A stretch of 64,000 nt of DNA from Acidobacteriota bacterium. Lineage in GTDB: Bacteria; Acidobacteriota; Terriglobia; Bryobacterales; Bryobacteraceae. Shown here one piece after another: positions 45,384 through 54,321 of this stretch (position 1 is the stretch's first letter; every line of letters starts with the position of its first letter). The translations under genes were made by a program, and so were the position numbers. The stretch lies in contig JAPKZA010000235.1 of the NCBI GenBank assembly GCA_026394015.1, positions 1-64,000 of the forward strand. The letters run 5' to 3'. Below the pieces are notes generated by a model that was given only the letters and a program-made list of their open reading frames with translations, made no database searches and had not been told where the DNA came from.

Positions 45384-47764
45384 CGCAGACCCTGCAGGAC
45401 CGCTTCGCCGACCTTCCCCTTGTTCGCAAGCTCGCCGCCCTCACTCTCGGCACTTGCGCCGTCTCCCTCACCCTCGCCTGCGCCCTTTTCGCCGGCTACG
45501 AACTTGTCGAATCCCGCCGCGCGGTGGCCGGGGAACTCACGGCCGTTGCCACCATCCTCGCTGAGACCGCCAGCGCGGCCGTCAGCCTCGACGATAGCCG
45601 AGCCGCCAACGAAATCCTCACTTCGCTTCGCTCCGATGCCCGCGTCCAGGAAGCTTGGGTCAAAGATAGTCAAGGCACCCTTCTGGCGCGCTTCTCGCCC
45701 GCTGAACTCCCGGCCTCATCCCCCCCGCTTCTCGAAACGGATGACGGTGCCGTTTGGACCGGCGGCCAACTCCGCGTCCAGGTCCCCGTCCGCCTCGACG
45801 CCGAACGCATCGGAACGCTCTCCCTCCGCTCGCAAACAGCCGATGGCCTCGCCCGCGCCAAGTCCTATCTCGCCATCGCCGCCATCGTCCTTCTTGTCTC
45901 GCTCGCCACCGCTTGGCTCGTCCTCCTCCGCCTCCAACCCTTCATCTCCCAACCCGTCCTCGACCTCGCCACTTTAGCCCAGGAAGTGGCTTTATCCGAA
46001 AACTACACCCTCCGCATGCCCCATCGCCGGCGCGACGAAATCGGCCAACTCATGACCGCCTTCAACCGCATGCTCGAACAGATCGCCGCCCGCGATGAAC
46101 AGCTGGCCCTCCATCGCGGACGCCTCGAACAAGAGGTCGCAGCCCAAACCGCCCAACTCCTCGCCGTCAACCAGGAACTCCGCGCCGCCAAAGAACGCGC
46201 CGAGGATTCCACCCGCCTCAAAAGCGAGTTCCTCGCCAACATGAGCCATGAAATCCGCACGCCGATGAACGGCGTCCTCGGCATGACCGGCCTCGCTCTC
46301 GAAACCGATCTCTCCCCCGAACAGCGCGAGTACCTCTCCGCCGCCAAATCCTCCGCCGAATCCCTGCTCGGCATCATCAACGACATCCTCGATTTTTCGA
46401 AGATCGAGGCCGGTAAAATGCGCCTCGACCAAGCCCCCTGCTCTCCCCGCGAACTCGCCGCCGACAGCCTTCGCGCCGTCGCCCTCCGCGCCGCCGAAAA
46501 ACAGGTCGAACTCCTCTGCGATATCCCCTCCGACGTCCCCGCCGCCGTCCTCGGCGATCCCCAACGGCTTCGCCAAATCCTCCTCAATCTCCTCAGCAAC
46601 GCCGTGAAGTTCACCCCCACCGGCTCGGTTACCCTCCGCCTCCGCGTCAACGAAAGCAACCTCCGGTGGGAAATCGAAGATACCGGCATCGGCATCCCCG
46701 CCACCAAGCTCAACGCCGTCTTTGCCTCCTTTGAACAAGCCGACGGCTCTCATTCCCGCCGCTTCGGGGGAACCGGTCTCGGACTTTCCATCTCCCGCCA
46801 ACTCGTCCTCCTCATGGGAGGGGACATCGGCGTCTCCAGCGAACCCGGACGCGGCAGCTGCTTCTGGTTCTCCGTCCCGCTCCTCCCCGCCCCCCTCTCG
46901 ACGCCACGCGATCTGCCCCCTCTCCCCTCACGCCGCGTCCTCATCGCCAAACGCTCTCCCGCCGCCGCCTCCTTGCTGGCTCGCTCGCTGGAAGCTTGCA
47001 ACTGCCGCTCCTCCATCGCCTCCTCCAGCCAGGAAGCGCTCCATCTCGTCTCCTACGCCGACCCCTTCGATCTCTACCTCGTCGATCTCCACCTTCCCGA
47101 TGGCAGCGGTCTCGAGCTCCTCAGCGGGCTCCTCCGCCACCGGCCCATCGCCGTCCCAGTCGTCATCGTCGACCCCCTCCAACTCGCCGCCGGCATTGCG
47201 GACGGACGCGCCGTCGGCGTTCACCAGTACCTCATCGGCCCCGTCTTTGAACAAGACCTCCGCCGCCTTCTCGACGATCTCACTGAGGCTGCCGCCCCGT
47301 CTTTCACCACCCCCCTCCAAACCCGATCCCTCCGCATCCTCCTCGCCGAAGACAACGCCGTCAATCGCCTCGTCGCCACCCAAATGCTCTCCAAGCGCGG
47401 CCATCGGGTCACCTCCGCCACCAACGGCTTTGAAGCGGTCGCCGCCATCGAACGCGAATCCTTCGACCTCATCCTCATGGACGTCCAAATGCCCGAAATG
47501 GACGGCTACGAAGCCACCGCCGCCATCCGCCAACTCCAATCCGCCCTCCAAATCCACACCCCGGTCATCGCCCTGACCGCCCACGCCATGCAGGGCGACC
47601 GCGAACGCTGCCTCGAAGCCGGCATGGACGAATACGTCGTCAAGCCGATCGCCGCCCAAGACCTCTTCGCCAAAATCGACCTCGTCACCAGCCCCGCCGC
47701 ACGCAGCGCAAGATACTCCGACAAAGCAGGGGTCATTTCCCCCGAAACTCCCCTTCCAACATAG
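45380..47764 (+). CDS. Hybrid sensor histidine kinase with CHASE8-like sensor and two receiver domains
   Basis: A 794-residue membrane protein. TM1 (residues ~18-38) precedes a CHASE8-like periplasmic domain ([40 protein letters not shown]). TM2 is at ~162-182 and HAMP at ~183-235. HisKA has His290 in [19 protein letters not shown]. The ATPase has N, G1 ([15 protein letters not shown]) and G2 ([16 protein letters not shown]) boxes. A first receiver-like domain (~515-635) lacks the acidic pair: [10 protein letters not shown] stands where DD is expected, though VDLHLPDG keeps the central Asp. The second receiver (~650-770) is complete, with LLAEDNAVN and Asp701 in [13 protein letters not shown]. 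It ends 32 bases inside the convergent acetyltransferase gene. Confidence 0.9.
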   Translation: MTQTLQDRFADLPLVRKLAALTLGTCAVSLTLACALFAGYELVESRRAVAGELTAVATILAETASAAVSLDDSRAANEILTSLRSDARVQEAWVKDSQGTLLARFSPAELPASSPPLLETDDGAVWTGGQLRVQVPVRLDAERIGTLSLRSQTADGLARAKSYLAIAAIVLLVSLATAWLVLLRLQPFISQPVLDLATLAQEVALSENYTLRMPHRRRDEIGQLMTAFNRMLEQIAARDEQLALHRGRLEQEVAAQTAQLLAVNQELRAAKERAEDSTRLKSEFLANMSHEIRTPMNGVLGMTGLALETDLSPEQREYLSAAKSSAESLLGIINDILDFSKIEAGKMRLDQAPCSPRELAADSLRAVALRAAEKQVELLCDIPSDVPAAVLGDPQRLRQILLNLLSNAVKFTPTGSVTLRLRVNESNLRWEIEDTGIGIPATKLNAVFASFEQADGSHSRRFGGTGLGLSISRQLVLLMGGDIGVSSEPGRGSCFWFSVPLLPAPLSTPRDLPPLPSRRVLIAKRSPAAASLLARSLEACNCRSSIASSSQEALHLVSYADPFDLYLVDLHLPDGSGLELLSGLLRHRPIAVPVVIVDPLQLAAGIADGRAVGVHQYLIGPVFEQDLRRLLDDLTEAAAPSFTTPLQTRSLRILLAEDNAVNRLVATQMLSKRGHRVTSATNGFEAVAAIERESFDLILMDVQMPEMDGYEATAAIRQLQSALQIHTPVIALTAHAMQGDRERCLEAGMDEYVVKPIAAQDLFAKIDLVTSPAARSARYSDKAGVISPETPLPT

Positions 47765-48175
47765 CCATCAGGACCAGCGACCGAAATCGTCCCCCCTGCC
47801 AAATACACTCCCGCATCGTCCCTTCCTCGACAAATCCCAACGCCCGATACGTCCGCCGAGCCCGCTCGTTATCCATGTAAATGTCCAGCCACAAACGATG
47901 CGCCGCCAACTCCGTAAACACCATCTCCAGCACCAACTCTAAGGCTCGCCGTCCCAACCCCTGCCCCGGACGCGAAACCACCACCCGCTTCAATTCGATA
48001 CACCGATTGTTCGAATCCAGCCCACAAAGAATCACAGTTCCCACCGGAAGCCGCCGCTCCTCCACGACGAAGTAACACGCGTCCCGCGACGCCAACCTCT
48101 CGGCGTAAACCTCCTCCCCACCAATGCCAAGAGGAACGGCAGATCCGCCGCCGTGGCCCTACGAAGCGTCACCAT
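47733..48175 (-). pseudogene. GNAT acetyltransferase with a frameshift in a G-run
   Basis: The start region (MVTLRRATAADLPFLLALVG) lies in one frame and the rest (EEVYAERLASRDACYFVVEE, then the acetyl-CoA site RPGQGLGRRALELVLEMVF and MDNERARRTYRALGFVEEG) in another. One extra G in the GGGG run near 48119 would join them into a 147-residue GNAT enzyme with all motifs. As it stands only residues from about 27 on could be made, from an internal start. GNAT proteins transfer acetyl groups to amines; this one's substrate is unknown. The single-base homopolymer difference is also the classic form of a sequencing error. Confidence 0.75.
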
Positions 48176-48200
48176 CCCAACATCGTAATATGAGGATGCC

Positions 48201-49628
48201 ATGCTCACCCGCCGCCAACTCCTCGCCGCCTCCTCTCTGACCACCCTCCCCCTCGCCGCCGCCACCCCGCCCCTCCCCCTCCACTCCCGCCGCGAACTCT
48301 TCGTCGACCACTACCTCATCGATTCCCTCACCGGGGCCGAACTCCGCCTCGCCCAGCCCATCGACGCCGGACCCGTCTTCCAATTCGACCGCCCCTGGGA
48401 AGGCCGCTTCTGCAACTACGCCACTGTCATCAAAGACGCGGGAACATTCCGCCTCTACTACCGCGGCGTCCCCAACGCCGGCGCCGATGGCCGCGGCGAC
48501 GAAGTCTATTGCTACGCCGAATCCCCCGACGGAACCACCTTCCAACGACCCAACCTCCAACTCCACTCCGTCCGCGGCACCGATACCAACAACGTCATCC
48601 TCGCCGGCACCCCGCCCCTCCAACACAACTTCTCTCCCTTCCTCGATACCCGCCCCGGCGTCCCTCCCGCCAGCCGATACAAAGGTCTCGCCGGCACCAG
48701 CAAAAGCGGCCTCGTCGCCTTCCATTCCCCCGACGGCCTCCGCTGGACCCCCATCCGCACCGAACCCGTCCTCACCCAAGGAGCCTTCGACTCCCAGAAT
48801 CTAGCCTTCTGGTCCGAGGCCGAACAGCAGTACGTCTGCTACTACCGAACCTTTAAAAAGATCGGCTCCACCGGCTACCGCTGGATCTCCCGTGCCGTCA
48901 GCCCCAACTTCCTCGACTGGAAAATCGAAGGCGAAGTCTCCTTCGGCAACGCGCCCCCCGAGCATCTCTACACGAACCAAACCAGCCCCTATTTCCGCGC
49001 TCCCCATCTCTATCTCTCCCTCTGCGCCCGCTTCCTCCCCGGCCGCCAAGTCCTCTCGGAAGCCGAAGCCCGCGCCATCAACGTCGACCCCGCCTATTTC
49101 AAGGATTGCTCGGACGCCGTCCTCCTCTCCTCCCGCGGCGGCACCCAATTCGACCGTACCTTCCTCGACGCCTTCCTCCGCCCCGGCCTCGGCATCGCCA
49201 ACTGGGTCTCCCGCTCCAACTACCCCGCCCTCAACGTCGTCCCCACCGGCCCGGAGGAACTGTCGTTCTACGTCGTCCGCAACTACGGCCAGCCATCCAT
49301 CCATCTCCGCCGCTACACCCTCCGCCTCGACGGCTTCACCTCCCTCCATGCCGGCTACTCGGGCGGTCAGATGATCACCAAGCCCTTCACCTTCGCCGGC
49401 GCCCAACTCGAAGTCAACTTCGCCACCTCCGCCCCCGGCGGCATCCACCTCTTCCTCGAAACCCCCTCCGGCACCCCACTCGTCGAATCCACCGAACTCA
49501 TCGGCGATCAAACCGCCCGCTTCGTTCAGTGGAAAACCATCGAATCACTCACCCGTTGGTCCGGCCAACCCGTTCGCCTCCGCGCTACCCTGAAAGATGC
49601 CGACCTCTTCGCCATCCGGTTCGTCTGA
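48201..49628 (+). CDS. Exported protein with glycosidase-like beta-propeller
   Basis: A 475-residue protein with a Tat-type N-terminus (LTRRQLLAASSLTTLPLAAA). The rest has the alternating-strand pattern of five-bladed propellers in glycoside hydrolase families 32, 43 and 62: RRELFVDHYLIDSLTGAELR, RLYYRGVPNAGADGRGDEVY, CYAESPDGTTFQRPNLQLHS, SPDGLRWTPIRTEPVL and SQNLAFWSEAEQQYVCYYRT. The C-terminus (from about residue 385) looks like a separate beta-sandwich. Similar proteins in Planctomycetes and Acidobacteria are usually labelled hypothetical, so I do not assign a substrate. It overlaps the ankyrin gene by 32 bases. Confidence 0.65.
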   Translation: MLTRRQLLAASSLTTLPLAAATPPLPLHSRRELFVDHYLIDSLTGAELRLAQPIDAGPVFQFDRPWEGRFCNYATVIKDAGTFRLYYRGVPNAGADGRGDEVYCYAESPDGTTFQRPNLQLHSVRGTDTNNVILAGTPPLQHNFSPFLDTRPGVPPASRYKGLAGTSKSGLVAFHSPDGLRWTPIRTEPVLTQGAFDSQNLAFWSEAEQQYVCYYRTFKKIGSTGYRWISRAVSPNFLDWKIEGEVSFGNAPPEHLYTNQTSPYFRAPHLYLSLCARFLPGRQVLSEAEARAINVDPAYFKDCSDAVLLSSRGGTQFDRTFLDAFLRPGLGIANWVSRSNYPALNVVPTGPEELSFYVVRNYGQPSIHLRRYTLRLDGFTSLHAGYSGGQMITKPFTFAGAQLEVNFATSAPGGIHLFLETPSGTPLVESTELIGDQTARFVQWKTIESLTRWSGQPVRLRATLKDADLFAIRFV

Positions 49629-50424
49629 GTCCTTCGAGGAAGCCGTCGACGCCGTCGTCAACGGAGACCTCTCCAAACTCCAATCGCTCCTCCAAACCTA
49701 CCCCGACCTCGCCCAAGCCCGCTCCACCCGCTTCACCCACCGAGCGACCCTTCTCCATTACATCGCCGCCAACGGGACAGAAGACCACCGCCAGAAATCA
49801 CCCCCCAACGCCGTCGCCGTAGCCACTGCCCTCCTCGACGCCGGTGCCGCCCCCGACGCCTTAGCCACTTTCTACGGAGGCGAGTGCACCACCCTGAGCC
49901 TCCTCATCTCCAGCCACCACCCCGCCCAAGCCGGCGTCCAGGTACCCTTAATCGACCTCGTCGTCGCCCGCGGCGCCTCGGTATATCCCGTAGAGACGGC
50001 CCTCGTCTTCGGTTACCGCGAAGCTGCCGAGGCCCTCATCCGCCACGGAGCCCCGGTAACTCTTCCTACGGCCGCCGCCCTCGGCCAAGCCGCGGGCGTC
50101 GAAGCCCTCCTCCCCACCGCCGACCCCCTCTCCCGCCACAGAGCCCTCGCCCTCGCCGCCCAATCCGGTCAACTCGAAACCACACAGATGCTGCTCGACG
50201 CCGGAGAGGATCCCAACCGCTTCAATCCGCCCGGCACCCACGGACACTCGACGCCCCTCCATCAAGCCGCGTTAGCCGGTCACCTGGAAGTCGTCCGTCT
50301 CCTCGTCGAACGCGGAGCCCGCCTCGACATCTGCGACACCATCCACCAGGGCACCCCGCTCACCTGGGCCGAGTACGGCAACCAGCCCAAAATCGCGGAA
50401 TATTTGAAGTCGCGGAATACCTAG
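49597..50424 (+). CDS. Ankyrin repeat protein
   Basis: A 275-residue protein. An N-terminal ankyrin-like unit (FEEAVDAVVNGDLSKLQSLL) is followed by repeats around residues 75-90 (VATALLDAGAAPDALATF), 110-150 and, best formed, 188-270 (ALALAAQSGQLETTQMLLDA, TPLHQAALAGHLEVVRLLVE, TPLTWAEYGNQPKIAEYLK). It has no signal peptide and probably binds other proteins in the cytoplasm. It overlaps the upstream propeller-protein gene by 32 bases in another frame, so the two are likely co-transcribed. The stop lies in a CTAG shared with the convergent PIN remnant. Confidence 0.82.
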   Translation: MPTSSPSGSSESFEEAVDAVVNGDLSKLQSLLQTYPDLAQARSTRFTHRATLLHYIAANGTEDHRQKSPPNAVAVATALLDAGAAPDALATFYGGECTTLSLLISSHHPAQAGVQVPLIDLVVARGASVYPVETALVFGYREAAEALIRHGAPVTLPTAAALGQAAGVEALLPTADPLSRHRALALAAQSGQLETTQMLLDAGEDPNRFNPPGTHGHSTPLHQAALAGHLEVVRLLVERGARLDICDTIHQGTPLTWAEYGNQPKIAEYLKSRNT

Positions 50425-50507
50425 CGAATCGCGGCCTCCACGCTCTTGATCGTCACCCCTCCCGCCAGCAACACCGCATTCGTATCCAATAGGTAGCCAA
50501 CCTTTAC
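50421..50507 (-). pseudogene. PIN-domain (VapC-like) toxin stub
   Basis: Downstream of the Phd antitoxin, and overlapping its stop, a 28-residue frame reads KVGYLLDTNAVLLAGGVTIK. LLDTN is the opening catalytic motif of PIN toxins. It then jumps to GVTIKSVEAAIR and a stop, so nearly the whole ~130-residue toxin has been deleted. The frame opens with GTA, not a start codon. Confidence 0.65.
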
Positions 50508-50728
50508 CCGGCCAGGAACTCGTCTTCCGTCATCGGCGCGTCCCAACCCGGTTTTAAGTGAATACGACCGCGTAGCACCCCTAACTGAACGGTCCGCTGC
50601 TCCTGCCGCGCCCGTGTCATCTGGACGACCGGCTTCCCGCTTCGGGTCATCATCACCTCTTCGCCCTCTTCCACCGCCCGGATCAACTGGGAGAGTTGGT
50701 TCTTCGCATCCGCGACTGACACTCGCAT
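50504..50728 (-). CDS. Phd/YefM-type antitoxin
   Basis: A 74-residue antitoxin starting MRVSVADAKNQLSQLIRAVE at 50728; longer in-frame starts add unrelated sequence. The conserved GEEVMMTRSGKPVVQMTR element follows, and the C-terminal toxin-binding tail ends MTEDEFLAG. The Phd/YefM fold both represses its promoter and neutralises a toxin, usually Doc, YoeB or a PIN nuclease. The gene overlaps a 28-codon PIN stub, so the toxin is gone and the antitoxin is an orphan that may still regulate DNA or protect against related toxins. Confidence 0.85.
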   Translation of the reverse strand: MRVSVADAKNQLSQLIRAVEEGEEVMMTRSGKPVVQMTRARQEQRTVQLGVLRGRIHLKPGWDAPMTEDEFLAG

Positions 50729-50810
50729 AGTAGCTACAGAATGGCCATCATTTCTGGGTACCACAACATCACAGCCATCGCCTGATAGAGTCACATTCAC
50801 CGCTGACTCC

Positions 50811-51185
50811 ATGACCAACACCGACTTCACATCCGTCGACGAATACATCGCCTCCCGGCCCGAAGCGACTCACAAGGTCCTCCAAAAGGTGCGAAAGGCT
50901 ATCCAAGCGGCGGTCCCCGACGCCGAAGAACGAATCTCTTACCAAATCCCCGCCTACAAACTCCCCACCGGCTTCGTCCTCTACTTCGCCGGCTGGAAGA
51001 GCCATTTCTCCATCTACCCCGCCCAACCTCATCTCGTCGAAGCTTTCAAGGAAGAACTCGCCCCCTACGAAGTGAACAACAAAGGCCCCATCCACTTCTG
51101 TCTCTCGGGCCCCCCCGTAAAACGAATCGGAAGAATCGCCAAGCTCCGCGCCCGAGACCTGGCCGCTAAGAAGGCTGAAAAATAG
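50811..51185 (+). CDS. DUF1801 (YdhG-like) protein
   Basis: A 124-residue DUF1801 protein. It has the family pattern VDEYIASRPEATHKVLQKVR, AVPDAEERISYQIPAYKLPT, LYFAGWKSHFSIYPAQPH and NNKGPIHFCLSGPPVKRIGR. Members such as Bacillus YdhG/Fra are proposed iron chaperones, but most have no tested role. It is divergent from the Phd gene across 82 bases. Its last 20 bases overlap the convergent membrane protein gene. Confidence 0.85.
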   Translation: MTNTDFTSVDEYIASRPEATHKVLQKVRKAIQAAVPDAEERISYQIPAYKLPTGFVLYFAGWKSHFSIYPAQPHLVEAFKEELAPYEVNNKGPIHFCLSGPPVKRIGRIAKLRARDLAAKKAEK

Positions 51186-51906
51186 AAACCAAAGACCCCT
51201 TAGCCGCCCGCCAATCGAATCCATGGGTCACCTCGTAACCCACGCTCCACACCGCTCCCCCCGTTGCCGCAAACAAAAACTCCTCAATCGGAATGCCCAT
51301 AATGGCCGGACCCCAAAGGTTTTGCAAAGACCAATAGCGAGTCACGAATTCCGGGTACGGCAACAGAATCAGCACAAACAAGAACAAATAGACGAGCGCA
51401 AACACAAACCCGCCCCTCACCACCTGCCAAACCAAATCGCGTCGCCTTACGCAGGTAACCACCGCTCCCACAAAAAAAGCCGCGCTCATCGAATAGATTG
51501 AAGAACTCGGAAACAGACATTCCAACCCCAGGAATACGACGACCACCACCAAAAGCGGAATCCAACGATCCCAATAGATCCGCTGCGCAGACGATTCGGA
51601 AGCCGTTCGTCGCCGCGCTTCCGCTACCCTCCCTTCAAACAACAAGTCCGACGCCACCGCGCCCACCCCACCAATCGCCGCCGACCACAGCCAGTCTTCA
51701 AGGCACATCTTTCCGCTCGGCAACCAATACCAAATCGAAGGCGGTGCCCAATACTCCGGCACGAAGAAAATTCCGGTTAAGGCAAAGGGTGCCGCCACCA
51801 ATGTGCCCCAGTAAAGGGGCCTCCGATTCCGCTGCCAAATCCAACAGACCATCCACGCCGCGACAAATACGATTGCCCCGTAGAGATAGGAGTACTGATA
51901 ATCCAT
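51166..51906 (-). CDS. Lycopene cyclase-domain-like membrane protein
   Basis: A 246-residue protein with about seven hydrophobic helices. The CrtY-type heterodimeric/fused lycopene cyclase family is suggested by MGIPIEEFLFAATGGAVWSV near residue 215, matching the P-x-E-E-x-x-F element, by ALTGIFFVPEYWAPPSIWYW in the first half and by KMCLEDWLWSAAIGGVGAV, a second EDW element. Two such units occur in one chain, as in fused cyclase domains. It could cyclise carotenoid ends, but no other carotenoid gene is in the window, so this is tentative. It starts 15 bases after the 760-residue envelope protein gene on the same strand and is probably co-transcribed. Confidence 0.6.
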   Translation of the reverse strand: MDYQYSYLYGAIVFVAAWMVCWIWQRNRRPLYWGTLVAAPFALTGIFFVPEYWAPPSIWYWLPSGKMCLEDWLWSAAIGGVGAVASDLLFEGRVAEARRRTASESSAQRIYWDRWIPLLVVVVVFLGLECLFPSSSIYSMSAAFFVGAVVTCVRRRDLVWQVVRGGFVFALVYLFLFVLILLPYPEFVTRYWSLQNLWGPAIMGIPIEEFLFAATGGAVWSVGYEVTHGFDWRAAKGSLVSIFQPS

Positions 51907-51921
51907 CGCGGCGTCCCGGTC

Positions 51922-54204
51922 CTACAACTTCGGGATCATCCCGGACAGCATCTTGGCCAAATTCACCCGCGCACCAAAAAGGATCCGCACATCCCGCGGT
52001 CCGGCACCCAGATTCGCTCCCAATCCAATAAACAAAGGGGTCCCAGGGATTTTGAACGACCCTCGGATATCCACCCGCACCGGGTAAAGCTCCGTCTTCG
52101 GATTAACCGGGTCTCGATAGCGAAACACCCCGTAGCGCCCAATTACGATATCGGCAAAGGATATGTTCTCCGGCGCGTCGTTCACGTCGCTCTTCAGCGC
52201 CATGTGACCAACCCGAATCCCGCTTCCATAGAATTTGTACACACCGGGGTCGACCAGAGGCGTAAGGCCACCCGTGCCGATGTTATCACCGACCGTCATG
52301 AAACCGAATTTCACGATCGGAGCCATATACAACGCGTTGTCCAAATTCTTAAACGTCCACTGCGTCCATGGCGCCGCAATCGGCGCATAGATGCCGTACT
52401 CAAAATAGCCAGACCCGGAGGATTGCAACGTCGTGCTGCTAATCTTGCTCGCTGTGTCAGCCGCCGCCACGGGCGTCTGATTCAACTGCGCATCGACGTA
52501 ACCAGTCACCATGTAGTGCCAGTTCCGCCGAATCCGCAGCGCCTCTTCGATCGACGACCTAATCCGCCCCTCGGGTGAATTCCGCCGCGCTGCTGTGACC
52601 TTCCCCATCGCCAAATCATTGAGTACGTCCTGGACTTTACTACGATCAAGATTCAAGCTCGGCAACGCCCGCGTCATGTACGCCCTCTGTACCATCGGGT
52701 CGGCCACGTTCTGGTTCACGCTCCGCGTCACAATGGGCTGCAACTTCCGGAACGGAATGAAGTTGTACTCCATGTTGAAACGCAAATAAGGGGCCGCCGC
52801 ATTAAACTTCCCGCTCTTCTGCGCCACCACAGTTCCCAAGCTGAAATACGCCTTCACCCTCCCCCAATCGTACCCAGCCGGTGCCACTTCTAATCTCAAC
52901 ATCCCGAGCTCTTTTCCCTTATCGTCGAACCGAACAATCTCAACCCCCTGCGCCTCCGCCAGACGCAATGGCGCGCTCGCGGAAAACGATCCTTTCTCCT
53001 TGTCAAACGTCACATCCAGTTTCGTGCCAATGCTCTTTCGGACTCCGGGTGATACCCCGGGAAACACCAAAACCTCCAGCGCCTTAGTGTCCTTCGGCAC
53101 CGTTCCCGTAATGGCATCCTCGCCTTCCGTCGGCTGCTCCACCAAAATCCCTTTCTCCGGCGGCGTCGGCTCCGCTCCCGTCGAAGCCGTTCCCACAAAA
53201 GGATCGCCTTCGCCCTCCACGGCGGTCACCCGCACCACCTCCCCAAAGCCCAGTTTAGTAACTTTGCCCGTGCACTCCACCGCATTCGCCGCGCACTTCT
53301 CCTCTGTCTCTCGATTCAGAAGCTCCCCCGGCTTCCCCTTATCGTCCGCTCGGAATCGCTCCACGTATACCTTCGTGGCCTTGTCAAAGGGCAGTGAACC
53401 CTTCGCAATCGAAAATCGAACCGTCTGATCTTCGTACTTCACCGGAGCCACCGTCAGAGAAAATACTTTCTCCTTCTCCTTTACCTTCTCTACTTTCTCT
53501 ACTTTTGATCGACTCACCAGACAAGCCGCATCCAGACAGTAACGGACATCCACCTCTTGATTCGTCCCCACGGGCCGATCCAGCGTCACCTCGAACGCCC
53601 CATCCTTCAGCGTCGTTGTCTTCTGAGCTTGCCCCGGCGCCGTCACGATCACCGTTCCGCCTAAATATGGAGCCGCTCCTCGAACCGTCTGATCGCCCGC
53701 CGTCAATCCCTCAACCTGAATCTCGGCCAACTCCGGCGCGGCTGCCGCTGCAATAGGGGCAGGCGGCTCTGCCTTTGCCGGAGTCGGCGCGGGGTTGGCT
53801 ACCGCTACCGGCACCGGAGCGGGTGGCGCTGCTGCGGCCCGAGGAGCAGGCACCGGAATAGCCGCGGAAACCGCAGGTGCCGCACCAACCACCGTGCTCC
53901 CTTCGAGCGTATACGCCTTCGTCCCTACCTTATAAGTAAAGGTCACCTGCACATACTGGTTCACGAGCAAAGGTATCCCCTCCAGCATTATCTTTCCGTC
54001 GGTCACCGTCAGCGCCGGACCCAACGGCTGCCCATTCACCTGCATCACAAGCGAGCCCTTTCGCAAAGGCGCTAACACCTTAACTGTGTTGATCCCAGCC
54101 ACCAAAGGGGAGATCTGCAACGGAGTCAAGTCTTTCGGATCTTGTCCGTTCATCGCGCTGGTCGTAACCAAAAAGACACAAAAAAACGCTCGAAGAGTTG
54201 TCAT
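51922..54204 (-). CDS. Large envelope protein of unknown function
   Basis: 760 residues from the ATG at 54204, preceded by GAGG and followed by a signal peptide (TLRAFFCVFLVTTSAMNGQ); frames extending further are antisense to the sulfatase. Residues ~25-105 are beta-rich repeats (ISPLVAGINTVKVLAPLRKG), followed by a Pro/Ala-rich linker (~110-165), further Ig-like beta segments (~165-440) and a C-terminal half (~450-760) resembling an outer-membrane barrel (YFSLGTVVAQKSGKFNAAAP, FEYGIYAPIAAPWTQWTFK, GLGANLGAGPRDVRILFG). The end is ...GMIPKL without the usual Phe. I do not recognise a family. It may be a surface adhesin-like or assembly protein. Confidence 0.6.
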   Translation of the reverse strand: MTTLRAFFCVFLVTTSAMNGQDPKDLTPLQISPLVAGINTVKVLAPLRKGSLVMQVNGQPLGPALTVTDGKIMLEGIPLLVNQYVQVTFTYKVGTKAYTLEGSTVVGAAPAVSAAIPVPAPRAAAAPPAPVPVAVANPAPTPAKAEPPAPIAAAAAPELAEIQVEGLTAGDQTVRGAAPYLGGTVIVTAPGQAQKTTTLKDGAFEVTLDRPVGTNQEVDVRYCLDAACLVSRSKVEKVEKVKEKEKVFSLTVAPVKYEDQTVRFSIAKGSLPFDKATKVYVERFRADDKGKPGELLNRETEEKCAANAVECTGKVTKLGFGEVVRVTAVEGEGDPFVGTASTGAEPTPPEKGILVEQPTEGEDAITGTVPKDTKALEVLVFPGVSPGVRKSIGTKLDVTFDKEKGSFSASAPLRLAEAQGVEIVRFDDKGKELGMLRLEVAPAGYDWGRVKAYFSLGTVVAQKSGKFNAAAPYLRFNMEYNFIPFRKLQPIVTRSVNQNVADPMVQRAYMTRALPSLNLDRSKVQDVLNDLAMGKVTAARRNSPEGRIRSSIEEALRIRRNWHYMVTGYVDAQLNQTPVAAADTASKISSTTLQSSGSGYFEYGIYAPIAAPWTQWTFKNLDNALYMAPIVKFGFMTVGDNIGTGGLTPLVDPGVYKFYGSGIRVGHMALKSDVNDAPENISFADIVIGRYGVFRYRDPVNPKTELYPVRVDIRGSFKIPGTPLFIGLGANLGAGPRDVRILFGARVNLAKMLSGMIPKL

Positions 54205-54321
54205 AGAAGCCTCGTCAAACCAAACTAGCGTAATCGGTCCGCCTTTCGGGACAGCCCGAACCAAAAATGTTTGCGCACTACACACGTTGCCGATACAATT
54301 CAAACGCCGGAACGGCACTCG

